Assembly (NCBI RefSeq): GCF_000719265.1
Contig: NZ_JOFL01000013.1
Location: 141,873 to 205,872 of the forward strand
Source of the DNA: Streptomyces roseoverticillatus
GTDB taxonomy: Bacteria > Actinomycetota > Actinomycetes > Streptomycetales > Streptomycetaceae
Direction of reading: 5' to 3'
DNA: 64,000 nt
Shown here piece after piece: positions 27,819-35,817 of the stretch. Positions within the stretch are counted from its first letter, which is position 1. Every line of letters starts with the position of its first letter. The notes under the pieces are model-generated. The model saw nothing but the letters and a program-made list of their open reading frames with translations, did no database searches and had not been told where the DNA came from. The position numbers and the translations under genes were made by a program.

Positions 27819-28615
27819 TGCTGCTCACCATCGATGTCGGCAACACCCACACGGTCCTCGGTCTGTTCGACGGCGCGGAGATCGTCGAGCACTGGCGGGT
27901 GTCGACCGCCCCCCGCCGCACCGCCGACGAACTGGCCGTCCTCCTCCAGGGCCTGATGGGCATGCACCCGCTGCTCGGCGAGGAGCTCGGCGACGGCATC
28001 GACGGCATCGCCATCTGCTCCACGGTCCCCGCGGTCCTGCACGAACTGCGCGAGGTCACCCGCCGCTACTACGGCGACGTGCCCGCGGTCCTGGTCGAGC
28101 CGGGCGTGAAGACCGGGGTGCCGATCCTGATGGACAACCCCAAGGAGGTCGGCGCCGACCGGATCGTCAACGCCGTCGCGGCCGTCGAGCTCTACGGCGG
28201 CCCGTGCATCGTCGTCGACTTCGGCACGGCCACGACCTTCGACGCGGTCAGCGCCCGCGGCGAGTACGCGGGCGGGGTGATCGCCCCGGGCATCGAGATC
28301 TCGGTGGAGGCGCTGGGCGTCAAGGGCGCGCAGCTCCGCAAGATTGAGCTGGCCCGCCCGCGCGGCGTCATCGGGAAGAACACGGTCGAGGCCATGCAGT
28401 CCGGCATCCTCTACGGCTTCGCCGGGCAGGTCGACGGCGTCGTCGAGCGGATGGCCCGCGAGCTGGCCGACGATCCGGATGAGGTGACCGTCATCGCCAC
28501 CGGCGGGCTGTCGCCCCTGGTCCTCGGCGAGGCGTCGGTCATCGACGAGCACGAGCCGTGGCTCACGCTGATCGGCCTGCGGCTGGTGTACGAGCGGAAC
28601 GTCTCCCGCACGTAG
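27818..28615 (+). CDS. coaX: Type III pantothenate kinase CoaX
   Basis: Phosphorylates pantothenate, the first step from pantothenate to CoA. 265 residues of the ASKHA fold: phosphate-1 motif TIDVGNTHTVLGLF, GADRIVNAVAA, the DFGTATTFDAV phosphate-2 motif and TGGLSPLV near the end. It shares one base with the nadC stop and closes the operon, so pantothenate made by PanC is used by the enzyme encoded two genes later. Confidence 0.95.
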   Translation: MLLTIDVGNTHTVLGLFDGAEIVEHWRVSTAPRRTADELAVLLQGLMGMHPLLGEELGDGIDGIAICSTVPAVLHELREVTRRYYGDVPAVLVEPGVKTGVPILMDNPKEVGADRIVNAVAAVELYGGPCIVVDFGTATTFDAVSARGEYAGGVIAPGIEISVEALGVKGAQLRKIELARPRGVIGKNTVEAMQSGILYGFAGQVDGVVERMARELADDPDEVTVIATGGLSPLVLGEASVIDEHEPWLTLIGLRLVYERNVSRT

Positions 28616-28729
28616 GGCGGCGGTCCGCAGGGCGGCGGTCCGGGCACGCACGCAACCAACCGTCCCTTTCAACTGTCCTGTCAGCTGCGGAACCTGATCC
28701 TGCATCCGACGGGCGTGAGGCGTATGGGA

Positions 28730-29371
28730 ATGAAGCGGACAATGCGGTGGGCGGCGGTCCCCGCCGCGGCGCTGGCGGCCGGGCTGGGTCTGTGCGCCGC
28801 CCCGGCGCAGGCCGACCAGGCCCCCCGCGCCGACTATCAGGCCATCGCTCATCCGGTCGTGGGCCGGGTCGGCGAGACCGTCGAGGTCGAGCTGGGGGTC
28901 AGGAACGGCGGCCCCGGCCCGGCCGGCGGGCGGCCCGGGCACGGCGCGGGCACGTACGAGGTGACGCCGCCCCCGGGCACGGCCATCGTCGCGGCCCCGC
29001 ACAGCGGCGCCCGGCAGCCCTGTGCGGCGGCGGTGAGCCCGGATGCGGCGCCGGGCTCGTACATCTGCTCCATCGGGGAGAACTTCTCCGCCGGCGAGCG
29101 GGACACGCTCAGCTTCCGGGTCCGCATCGACGGGAAGGTCGACGGAGCGGAGGGACTGGTCCGGATCCTCGCCCGCGACGGGGAGCCGTCCACCGACCCG
29201 GACCCCGGCAACGACACGGCGCCGATCCGCGTCGAGGTCGTGGACCGCACGCCCGAGCCGCCGCGGCCCGCCTCGCCGCACACGAACAGCACGCTCCTGC
29301 TCGCCACGACGTCCGGCACCGCGGTCTCGGCCGGCGCGATCGCCTTCGGCGTGAGCCGCCGCAAGCGGTAG
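28730..29371 (+). CDS. Secreted protein with C-terminal membrane tail
   Basis: 213 residues from ATG 28730; GAGG lies nine bases upstream, and GTG 28715 or ATG 28724 are alternatives. A Sec signal peptide (MKRTMRWAAVPAAALAAGLG, cleavage after AQA) precedes an immunoglobulin-like region with DTLSFRVRIDGKV and PDPGNDTAPIRVEV, as in DUF11-type surface proteins. The C-terminus is hydrophobic followed by RRKR, like a cell-wall sorting tail, but without an obvious LPxTG. Function unknown. Confidence 0.72.
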   Translation: MKRTMRWAAVPAAALAAGLGLCAAPAQADQAPRADYQAIAHPVVGRVGETVEVELGVRNGGPGPAGGRPGHGAGTYEVTPPPGTAIVAAPHSGARQPCAAAVSPDAAPGSYICSIGENFSAGERDTLSFRVRIDGKVDGAEGLVRILARDGEPSTDPDPGNDTAPIRVEVVDRTPEPPRPASPHTNSTLLLATTSGTAVSAGAIAFGVSRRKR

Positions 29372-29525
29372 CCCCGGCGGATCGCGGCAACGCGCCGGAT
29401 GCGGTGGTCGCGCACTCCGCCGGCCTCTCGCCGCTGCGGCGGGCAGATACTCCGGTATTCCGGCGCAATGCCGCAGCACCACGACGGCGCGGACCGCCGG
29501 TGCCGAACCGTGCTGCGGCCCCGGT
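29372..29525. repeat. Dispersed repeat locus R4
   Basis: Non-coding gap between two + strand genes. It contains CGCCGGATGCGGTGGTCGCGC facing GCAATGCCGCAGCACCACGACG, an inner CCGCTGCGGCGG, and GGACCGCCGGTGCCG, the same elements as the other loci. One imperfect inverted unit only. Confidence 0.65.
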
Positions 29526-29608
29526 CCGGGCCCGCGCACAAGAGACATGCCACGCCGTAAAAGGTGGCGCTAGGCGAAAATTGTCCGTTTAGCACTTAAA
29601 GTCGGCGC

Positions 29609-30328
29609 ATGCCCACGCCATACGGATCCCGCGGCGGCATGGCGTTCAGCGCGGACGAACTGCGCGTGCTGCGCCGAGCCCTCGCCATCGCCCGCCATCC
29701 CCATGCCGTCCCCGGGCGCCCCGGCCCCGAGCGCGCCGCGGAGGTGCGCGACTGCTTCCGGCTCGCCGAGGCCGTGGACGAGGCGGTCCTGGAGAGCGGA
29801 CGGCTGCGCGCCTTCCTCCGCGCCGACCTCGCCCGCTACCGCGCCGCCCTCCCCGGCGCCGCCTCCGGCTACGCCGAGCGCCTCCAGGACGCCCTCGCGG
29901 CGGGCTACCGGCCGCGCGCGGAGGACCTCGACGCGCTCCGCGCCCTGACCGCCGTCCCCACCGCCGGGCCCGCCGGCGCCGCCTACCGGGCCCTGCTGCG
30001 CCGCTGCGAGCTCGCCTCCGGGCGGCCCGGTGCCGCCGACCGCACGGCCTGCGCGGTGCCCGCGGCGCGCATCCGGCTGCGCCGCACCCCGCTGCTCGCC
30101 CTGCCCGGCGGCCGCCCGCCCGCCGCCGGGGCCTCCGCGCCGCGCCCCGGGCAGAAGCCGGGGCAGAAACCGGCCGAGAAACCGGCGGGAAAGCCCGGCG
30201 GCGAGCCCGGCAAACCGTCCGCGCCGCGCCCGGACCGGCCCGTCCCCACCCCCGGCGAGGTCTTCCCGCCCCGCCGCAAGCCCGCTCCGCCCCCGAGCGC
30301 CGGGGCGCCGCATGCCAGACCCGCCTGA
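29609..30328 (+). CDS. Hypothetical protein with helical N-terminus and Pro/Lys-rich tail
   Basis: 239 residues, family not recognised. The first 150 residues are helical and rich in Ala/Arg/Leu (FSADELRVLRRALAIARHPH, then AEAVDEAVLESGRLRAFLRADL). From about residue 165 the chain is disordered, with PGQKPGQKPAEKPAGKPGG repeats. An ATG at 29639 (MAFSADELR) may be the true start. No signal peptide or membrane segment. Its stop overlaps a candidate promoter for the next small gene. Confidence 0.65.
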   Translation: MPTPYGSRGGMAFSADELRVLRRALAIARHPHAVPGRPGPERAAEVRDCFRLAEAVDEAVLESGRLRAFLRADLARYRAALPGAASGYAERLQDALAAGYRPRAEDLDALRALTAVPTAGPAGAAYRALLRRCELASGRPGAADRTACAVPAARIRLRRTPLLALPGGRPPAAGASAPRPGQKPGQKPAEKPAGKPGGEPGKPSAPRPDRPVPTPGEVFPPRRKPAPPPSAGAPHARPA

Positions 30329-30354
30329 AAGGCGGCCCGGGGCGCGCGTAATCT
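30326..30354 (+). promoter_or_regulatory. Candidate promoter of the 59-residue membrane protein gene
   Basis: TGAAAG at 30326-30331 and TAATCT at 30349-30354 are separated by exactly 17 bases. The -35 overlaps the stop codon of the upstream gene, and the predicted start of transcription is about 50 bases before the small gene. Confidence 0.4.
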
Positions 30355-30412
30355 GGACGGGCCGCTGACAAACCGTGCAATCCCGATCCAGATCCAGAAG
30401 GAGCCGACGGCC

Positions 30413-30592
30413 ATGGACTATGTCGCCGCACTGGTGCCGCCCGTCGTGATGGCGATCGCCTTCACCGCCCTGGTCGTGACGATCATCAAGAGCCAGGGTG
30501 GCGCGAACAAGGCCAAGGAGGACGCCGCGGTCGACGCCGCGCTCGCCCGGGCCGAGGCCGCGCAGCAGACCGGCAAGGGCAGCCCGGCCTGA
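30413..30592 (+). CDS. Small single-pass membrane protein
   Basis: 59 residues. ATG 30413 follows AAGGAG at a good distance. The first 24 residues (MDYVAALVPPVVMAIAFTAL and on) are one membrane helix with a short periplasmic end, then a charged Ala/Glu/Lys helix (KAKEDAAVDAALARAEAAQQ). No known family; the layout resembles small regulatory membrane peptides. Confidence 0.75.
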   Translation: MDYVAALVPPVVMAIAFTALVVTIIKSQGGANKAKEDAAVDAALARAEAAQQTGKGSPA

Positions 30593-30721
30593 CGCGGGCG
30601 CGCCCGCGGGGCGGGCGCCGGTGCTCACGGGGCGTACGGCAAGGGACCGCAATTCCCGCCGTGCGCCCTTTTTGCTGCCCCTTTGCCGCTCCGATAAAGC
30701 GTCATTCCAGACATCTCCCAC

Positions 30722-30736
30722 TATTATTCGCGTGTG
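30722..30736 (+). promoter_or_regulatory. -10 element placing transcription start at the GTG of the BlaI-type gene
   Basis: TATTAT at 30722-30727 lies seven bases before GTG 30734, and no Shine-Dalgarno is present. Transcription would start at or within a base of the start codon, so the message is probably leaderless. The -35 is weak. Confidence 0.5.
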
Positions 30737-31129
30737 GTCAGACGCCTGGGTGATCTGGAAGACGCCGTCATGACGCGCGTGTGGGACTGGAACCGGCCGG
30801 TCACTGTTCGAGAAGTGCTGGAAGACCTTCAACAGGAACGGTCCATCGCCTACACGACGGTCATGACCGTAATGGACAACCTGTATCAGAAGGGCTGGCT
30901 GCGCCGGGAAGCGGAAGGCCGGGCCTATCGATATGAGGCGGTCTCCAACCGGGCCGCCTACTCGGCCGCACTGATGAACGAAGCGTGGTCCGTGAGCGAC
31001 AACCCCGCGGCCGCTCTCGTCGCCTTCTTCGGCATGATGTCGGCCGAACAACGCGAAGCCCTGCGGGACGCGATCCGGGTCGTGCAACTCGACGGGCCCG
31101 GCGACGCCGGCGGCGCCCCGGGGCGATAG
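30734..31129 (+). CDS. BlaI/MecI/CopY-family repressor
   Basis: 131 residues. Winged helix with RLGDLEDAVMTRVWDWNRPVTVREV and the recognition region SIAYTTVMTVMDNLYQKGWL, then a C-terminal dimerisation helix. In the best-known systems a membrane protease (BlaR1/MecR1) inactivates it; no such gene is adjacent, so this is an orphan regulator. It precedes argA by nine bases and may be co-transcribed. Confidence 0.88.
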   Translation: MVRRLGDLEDAVMTRVWDWNRPVTVREVLEDLQQERSIAYTTVMTVMDNLYQKGWLRREAEGRAYRYEAVSNRAAYSAALMNEAWSVSDNPAAALVAFFGMMSAEQREALRDAIRVVQLDGPGDAGGAPGR

Positions 31130-31138
31130 CGTCCGGGC

Positions 31139-31657
31139 ATGCCCGCGCTATCTAAAGTCGTCACCGTCCGCCGTGCCCGGACCAGCGATGTGGCGGCGCT
31201 GCGCCGCCTCATCAACACGTACGTTCGTGACGGCATCCTCCTCGGCAAAGCCACCGTCACTCTTTACGAGGACATCCAGGAGTTCTGGGTGGCCGAGCGG
31301 GACGAGGACGGCGCCGTCGTCGGCTGCGGGGCCCTGCACGTGATGTGGGAAGACCTCGCGGAGGTTCGCACTCTCGCGGTGGACCCGGACGTCAAGGGCG
31401 GCGGGGTCGGGCACGCCGTACTGGACAAGCTGCTGCAGACGGCGCGCTGGCTCGGCGTGCGGCGCATTTTCTGCCTCACCTTCGAAGTCGACTTCTTCAT
31501 GAAGCACGGCTTCGTGGAGATCGGTGAGACACCCGTGGACGGTGATGTCTACAGCGAGCTGCTGCGTTCCTATGACGAGGGCGTCGCCGAGTTCCTGGGT
31601 CTCGAACGGGTGAAGCCGAACACCCTTGGCAACAGCCGGATGCTTCTGCATCTGTGA
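31139..31657 (+). CDS. argA: Amino-acid N-acetyltransferase (short ArgA type, GNAT)
   Basis: 172 residues. A single GNAT domain with VRRARTSDVAALRRLINTY, the acetyl-CoA loop DVKGGGVGHAVLDKLL and the FCLTFEVDFFMKHGF block that marks the short glutamate N-acetyltransferases of actinobacteria. It makes N-acetylglutamate, the entry step of arginine synthesis. It is the second gene after the BlaI-type regulator. Confidence 0.87.
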   Translation: MPALSKVVTVRRARTSDVAALRRLINTYVRDGILLGKATVTLYEDIQEFWVAERDEDGAVVGCGALHVMWEDLAEVRTLAVDPDVKGGGVGHAVLDKLLQTARWLGVRRIFCLTFEVDFFMKHGFVEIGETPVDGDVYSELLRSYDEGVAEFLGLERVKPNTLGNSRMLLHL

Positions 31658-31735
31658 TCGCGGTCCCTATGTCCGAATCGCGCCCCTATCACATGGCTCC
31701 GGAAGGGATGCTTCCCACGCGGAAGGCGGGCTGAA

Positions 31736-31769
31736 CCTTCCCGGGGGGTTTGTGTTTTTCCGGGAAAGG
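31736..31769 (+). terminator. Hairpin between argA and lsr2
   Basis: CCTTCCCGG at 31736-31744 pairs with CCGGGAAAGG at 31760-31769 with one bulge; the loop of 15 bases ends in TTTTT. It probably ends argA transcription. The bases that follow, up to lsr2, are unusually AT-rich and hold the lsr2 promoter; AT-rich DNA is also what Lsr2 binds. Confidence 0.5.
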
Positions 31770-31817
31770 CGGTTTGCTATTCCTCCGTAATCCCATTTTC
31801 CACTGAAAGGATTCCCC

Positions 31818-32159
31818 GTGGCGCAGAAGGTTCAGGTCCTTCTTGTCGATGACCTCGACGGTGGCGAGGCCGACGAGACCGTGACGTTCGCCCTGGACGG
31901 GAAGACGTACGAGATCGACCTCACCACGGCCAACGCCGACAAGCTCCGCCAGGCGCTCGCGGACTACGTGAAGTCCGCCCGCCGCACCGGCGGCCGTGCC
32001 GCCGGCGGCCGCGGCAAGACCCGCACGGCCGCGGTCTCGGGCGGCAGCCCGGACACCGCGAAGATCCGCGCCTGGGCCAAGAAGAACGGCTACAACGTCA
32101 ACGACCGCGGCCGCGTGCCCGCCGACATCCGTGAGGCGTACGAGAAGGCCAACGGCTGA
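31818..32159 (+). CDS. lsr2: Nucleoid-associated silencing protein Lsr2
   Basis: 113 residues, GTG start after GAAAGGA. Lsr2 bridges AT-rich DNA and silences foreign and secondary-metabolite genes. The N-terminal oligomerisation domain (QKVQVLLVDDLDGGEADETV) and the C-terminal DNA-binding domain (KIRAWAKKNGYNVNDRGRVP) with the minor-groove RGR hook are both intact. Its last 70 bases overlap the antisense 3' end of the next gene. Confidence 0.97.
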   Translation: MAQKVQVLLVDDLDGGEADETVTFALDGKTYEIDLTTANADKLRQALADYVKSARRTGGRAAGGRGKTRTAAVSGGSPDTAKIRAWAKKNGYNVNDRGRVPADIREAYEKANG

Positions 32160-32716
32160 CCTTCCGGCGGACGGCGGCGTGCCCCCAGGGCTCGCAGCAG
32201 CCGGGCCCGGTGGGCCTCCGTGGCCGCCGCGCCCACCAGCCGTGCGAGATCGGGGGCGTCTCCCTCGCCCCCGAGGCCGGTCACCGGCAGTGGCGGCTCG
32301 ACCCCGCCCCCGCGGTTCCCCGGCCGGGGAGGCCGTACCCACACGGCCCGCTCCGGCCCGGCGGGCACGGGCGCGGCGATCCGCCCGCCCGGCCCCAGGA
32401 CGGCCAGGTCCAGGGCGACCGTGCCCCACTCCAGCCAGTCGAGCAGCTCCGGCAGCTCGTCGGCGCTGCCCGCGGCGAGCAGGAACCACAGCCTCCGGGC
32501 CCGGGCGTCGAACACGACCGGGCCGGTGCGCACCGGGCGGCCCAGCACCGCGGCCCCCGCGTCCAGCGGCAGGCCCAGGGCGTCGAAGCGGACCCCGGTC
32601 AGCAGCTCCAGGGGCGCCTCGCCGGAGGTCGGCCAGCCGAGCGCGCGCTCGTACCACCGCCGCGCCTGGCACCATGGATCTGCGGGGCCCCCGGGGCACG
32701 GGTGGACAACGGTCAT
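32090..32716 (-). CDS. SCO3374-family protein
   Basis: 208 residues. The protein has WCQARRWYERALGWPTSG near the start and a beta-rich middle (RLWFLLAAGSADELPELLDWL), with faint likeness to the primase-polymerase-like domain of streptomycetes, but no catalytic residues can be assigned. The family is known only from this genome position next to lsr2. The C-terminal 23 codons are antisense to lsr2. Confidence 0.75.
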   Translation of the reverse strand: MTVVHPCPGGPADPWCQARRWYERALGWPTSGEAPLELLTGVRFDALGLPLDAGAAVLGRPVRTGPVVFDARARRLWFLLAAGSADELPELLDWLEWGTVALDLAVLGPGGRIAAPVPAGPERAVWVRPPRPGNRGGGVEPPLPVTGLGGEGDAPDLARLVGAAATEAHRARLLRALGARRRPPEGQPLAFSYASRMSAGTRPRSLTL

Positions 32717-33215
32717 ATGCGGTGCAACTGCGAAACACCCAAGAGGTTACTCTGGGTTGGTAGTTGGGCACACTCCGTATAAGGGCTGGGGGGCGCACAG
32801 GCGCTTCGGGCGGTGCGAGGGTGTTCGCCCGTAGCGGATGGACGGTGCCCGCGCCGCATGGACTGTCAATCCTTGCGGGTAAGAGGTTCCCCATGGGAAG
32901 AGGCGGTGCGACACCGCGCGGAGCGCGTCACCGAGGGTGGCGGCGGGCGATGGGCGGGCGTGTCGGGCCGGGCTCGCGTTCGCCGTCGGCGTAGTGACGG
33001 CGAGCGTATATGCCTGGCCTGCGGGAACATCGTCTCCCACCATCGGGTTGGAGGAGATGTCGGCTGTTCGGCAGCAGGTTTCCCCGCCGACGCGGGGTGA
33101 TCCGGACGGATGTCGGCAGTTGGAATGAGCTGTCCCGTCCCGCGGGACTAGCATGCGGAAGGACAGGGAGGGGACCGACCCCTACTTGCCTGACCGCTCT
33201 GAGGAGCGATTAACG
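32717..33215. promoter_or_regulatory. Divergent control region upstream of clpC with two ClgR-like sites
   Basis: 499 bases without a supported gene. TTCGC-N5-GCG, the ClgR site pattern known upstream of clp genes in Streptomyces, occurs at 32824-32836 and at 32979-32991, both preceded by G or GTG. A small hairpin (ACCC-AGAG/CTCT-GGGT, 32737-32757) lies just before the minus-strand gene. TAGCAT at 33149-33154 could be a clpC -10, but no good -35 was found. Confidence 0.5.
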
Positions 33216-35741
33216 ATGTTCGAGAGGTTCACCGACCGTGCGCGGCGGGTTGTCGTCCTGGCTCAGGAAGAAGCCCGGATGCTCAACCACAACTACATCG
33301 GCACCGAGCACATCCTCCTGGGCCTGATCCACGAGGGTGAGGGTGTCGCCGCTAAGGCCCTGGAGAGCCTCGGGATTTCGCTCGAGGCGGTCCGCCAGCA
33401 GGTGGAGGAGATCATCGGCCAGGGCCAGCAGGCCCCGTCCGGGCACATCCCCTTCACCCCCCGTGCGAAGAAGGTCCTGGAGCTCTCGCTCCGCGAGGCC
33501 CTTCAGCTCGGCCACAACTACATCGGCACCGAGCACATCCTGCTCGGCCTGATCCGCGAGGGCGAGGGCGTCGCCGCCCAGGTCCTCGTGAAGCTGGGCG
33601 CCGATCTCAACCGGGTCCGTCAGCAGGTCATCCAGCTGCTCTCGGGCTACCAGGGCAAGGAAGCCGCCACGGCCGGCGGCCCGGCCGAGGGCACCCCCTC
33701 GACCTCGCTCGTCCTGGACCAGTTCGGCCGCAATCTGACGCAGGCCGCTCGTGAGTCCAAGCTCGACCCGGTCATCGGGCGCGAGAAGGAGATCGAGCGG
33801 GTCATGCAGGTGCTGTCCCGCCGCACCAAGAACAACCCGGTCCTCATCGGCGAGCCCGGCGTCGGCAAGACCGCCGTCGTCGAGGGCCTGGCCCAGGCCA
33901 TCGTCAAGGGCGAGGTGCCCGAGACCCTCAAGGACAAGCACCTCTACACCCTCGACCTCGGCGCCCTGGTCGCCGGCTCCCGCTACCGCGGTGACTTCGA
34001 GGAGCGCCTGAAGAAGGTCCTCAAGGAGATCCGCACCCGCGGCGACATCATCCTGTTCATCGACGAGCTCCACACCCTGGTGGGTGCGGGCGCCGCCGAG
34101 GGCGCGATCGACGCCGCCAGCATCCTCAAGCCGATGCTGGCCCGCGGTGAGCTGCAGACCATCGGTGCCACCACGCTCGACGAGTACCGCAAGCACCTGG
34201 AGAAGGACGCCGCGCTGGAGCGCCGCTTCCAGCCCATCCAGGTCGCCGAGCCGTCGCTGCCGCACACCATCGAGATCCTCAAGGGTCTGCGCGACCGCTA
34301 CGAGGCCCACCACCGCGTCTCCATCACGGACGAGGCGCTGGTCCAGGCCGCCACGCTCGCCGACCGCTACATCTCCGACCGCTTCCTGCCGGACAAGGCG
34401 ATCGACCTGATCGACGAGGCCGGCTCCCGGATGCGCATCCGCCGGATGACCGCGCCGCCGGACCTCCGCGAGTTCGACGAGAAGATCGCCGACGTGCGCC
34501 GGGAGAAGGAGTCCGCGATCGACTCGCAGGACTTCGAGAAGGCCGCCTCCCTGCGCGACAAGGAGAAGCAGCTCCTCGCCGCGAAGGCCAAGCGCGAGAA
34601 GGAGTGGAAGGCCGGCGACATGGACGTCGTCGCCGAGGTCGACGGCGAGCTGATCGCCGAGGTCCTCGCCACGGCCACCGGCATCCCGGTCTTCAAGCTG
34701 ACGGAGGAGGAGTCCTCCCGCCTGCTGCGCATGGAGGACGAGCTCCACAAGCGCGTCATCGGCCAGAAGGACGCCATCAAGGCGCTCTCCCAGGCCATCC
34801 GGCGCACCCGTGCGGGCCTCAAGGACCCCAAGCGTCCCGGTGGATCGTTCATCTTCGCCGGCCCCTCCGGTGTCGGTAAGACCGAGCTGTCCAAGACGCT
34901 CGCCGAGTTCCTCTTCGGCGACGAGGACGCCCTGATCTCCCTCGACATGTCGGAGTTCAGCGAGAAGCACACCGTCTCGCGCCTCTTCGGCTCGCCCCCC
35001 GGCTACGTGGGCTACGAAGAGGGCGGCCAGCTGACGGAGAAGGTCCGCCGCAAGCCGTTCTCGGTGGTCCTGTTCGATGAGGTCGAGAAGGCCCACCCGG
35101 ACATCTTCAACTCGCTCCTGCAGATCCTGGAGGACGGTCGCCTGACCGACTCCCAGGGCCGGGTCGTGGACTTCAAGAACACCGTCATCATCATGACGAC
35201 CAACCTCGGCACCCGGGACATCTCCAAGGGCTTCAACCTGGGCTTCGCCGCCCAGGGCGACGTCAAGACCGGCTACGAGCGCATGAAGGCCAAGGTCAAC
35301 GAAGAGCTCAAGCAGCACTTCCGGCCCGAGTTCCTCAACCGTGTCGACGACACGGTGGTCTTCCACCAGCTCTCCCAGGAAGACATCATCCAGATCGTCG
35401 ACCTGATGGTCGCCAAGGTGGACGAGCGGCTGAAGGACCGCGACATGGGCATCGAGCTCAGCGCGGAGGCCAAGCAGCTGCTGGCCAAGAAGGGCTACGA
35501 CCCGATCCTGGGCGCCCGTCCGCTGCGCCGCACCATCCAGCGCGAGATCGAGGACATCCTCTCCGAGAAGATCCTCTTCGGCGAGCTGCGCCCCGGCCAC
35601 ATCGTGGTCGTCGGCACGGACGGCGAGGGCGAGGAGAAGAAGTTCACCTTCCGCGGCGAGGAGAAGTCGGCCCTGCCGGACACTCCGCCGATCGAGCAGG
35701 CCGCGGGCGGGGCAGGTCCCAACCTGTCCAAGGACACGTAA
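33216..35741 (+). CDS. clpC: ATP-dependent Clp protease ATP-binding subunit ClpC
   Basis: 841 residues; ATG 33216 follows GAGGAG. AAA+ unfoldase that feeds substrates to ClpP. The N-terminal double Clp repeat has two [19 protein letters not shown] blocks; the first AAA domain has GEPGVGKTA, the middle domain contains a UVR-type coiled coil ([15 protein letters not shown]), and the second AAA domain has GPSGVGKTE and [25 protein letters not shown] sensor-2 region precedes a 50-residue tail. Likely under ClgR control. Confidence 0.97.
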   Translation: MFERFTDRARRVVVLAQEEARMLNHNYIGTEHILLGLIHEGEGVAAKALESLGISLEAVRQQVEEIIGQGQQAPSGHIPFTPRAKKVLELSLREALQLGHNYIGTEHILLGLIREGEGVAAQVLVKLGADLNRVRQQVIQLLSGYQGKEAATAGGPAEGTPSTSLVLDQFGRNLTQAARESKLDPVIGREKEIERVMQVLSRRTKNNPVLIGEPGVGKTAVVEGLAQAIVKGEVPETLKDKHLYTLDLGALVAGSRYRGDFEERLKKVLKEIRTRGDIILFIDELHTLVGAGAAEGAIDAASILKPMLARGELQTIGATTLDEYRKHLEKDAALERRFQPIQVAEPSLPHTIEILKGLRDRYEAHHRVSITDEALVQAATLADRYISDRFLPDKAIDLIDEAGSRMRIRRMTAPPDLREFDEKIADVRREKESAIDSQDFEKAASLRDKEKQLLAAKAKREKEWKAGDMDVVAEVDGELIAEVLATATGIPVFKLTEEESSRLLRMEDELHKRVIGQKDAIKALSQAIRRTRAGLKDPKRPGGSFIFAGPSGVGKTELSKTLAEFLFGDEDALISLDMSEFSEKHTVSRLFGSPPGYVGYEEGGQLTEKVRRKPFSVVLFDEVEKAHPDIFNSLLQILEDGRLTDSQGRVVDFKNTVIIMTTNLGTRDISKGFNLGFAAQGDVKTGYERMKAKVNEELKQHFRPEFLNRVDDTVVFHQLSQEDIIQIVDLMVAKVDERLKDRDMGIELSAEAKQLLAKKGYDPILGARPLRRTIQREIEDILSEKILFGELRPGHIVVVGTDGEGEEKKFTFRGEEKSALPDTPPIEQAAGGAGPNLSKDT

Positions 35742-35771
35742 GCGTTCCGCTCCTTCGCTCATTCCGCGACA

Positions 35772-35813
35772 GCGGGCCGGCCCCGGAACCCCACGGTTCC
35801 GGGGCCGGCCCGC
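35772..35813. terminator. Strong bidirectional terminator after clpC
   Basis: A perfect 19-bp stem (35772-35790 with 35795-35813) with a 4-nt loop CCAC, followed by GTTTT. It insulates clpC from the convergent trypsin-NACHT gene, whose stop codon is five bases away. Confidence 0.95.
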
Positions 35814-35817
35814 GTTT

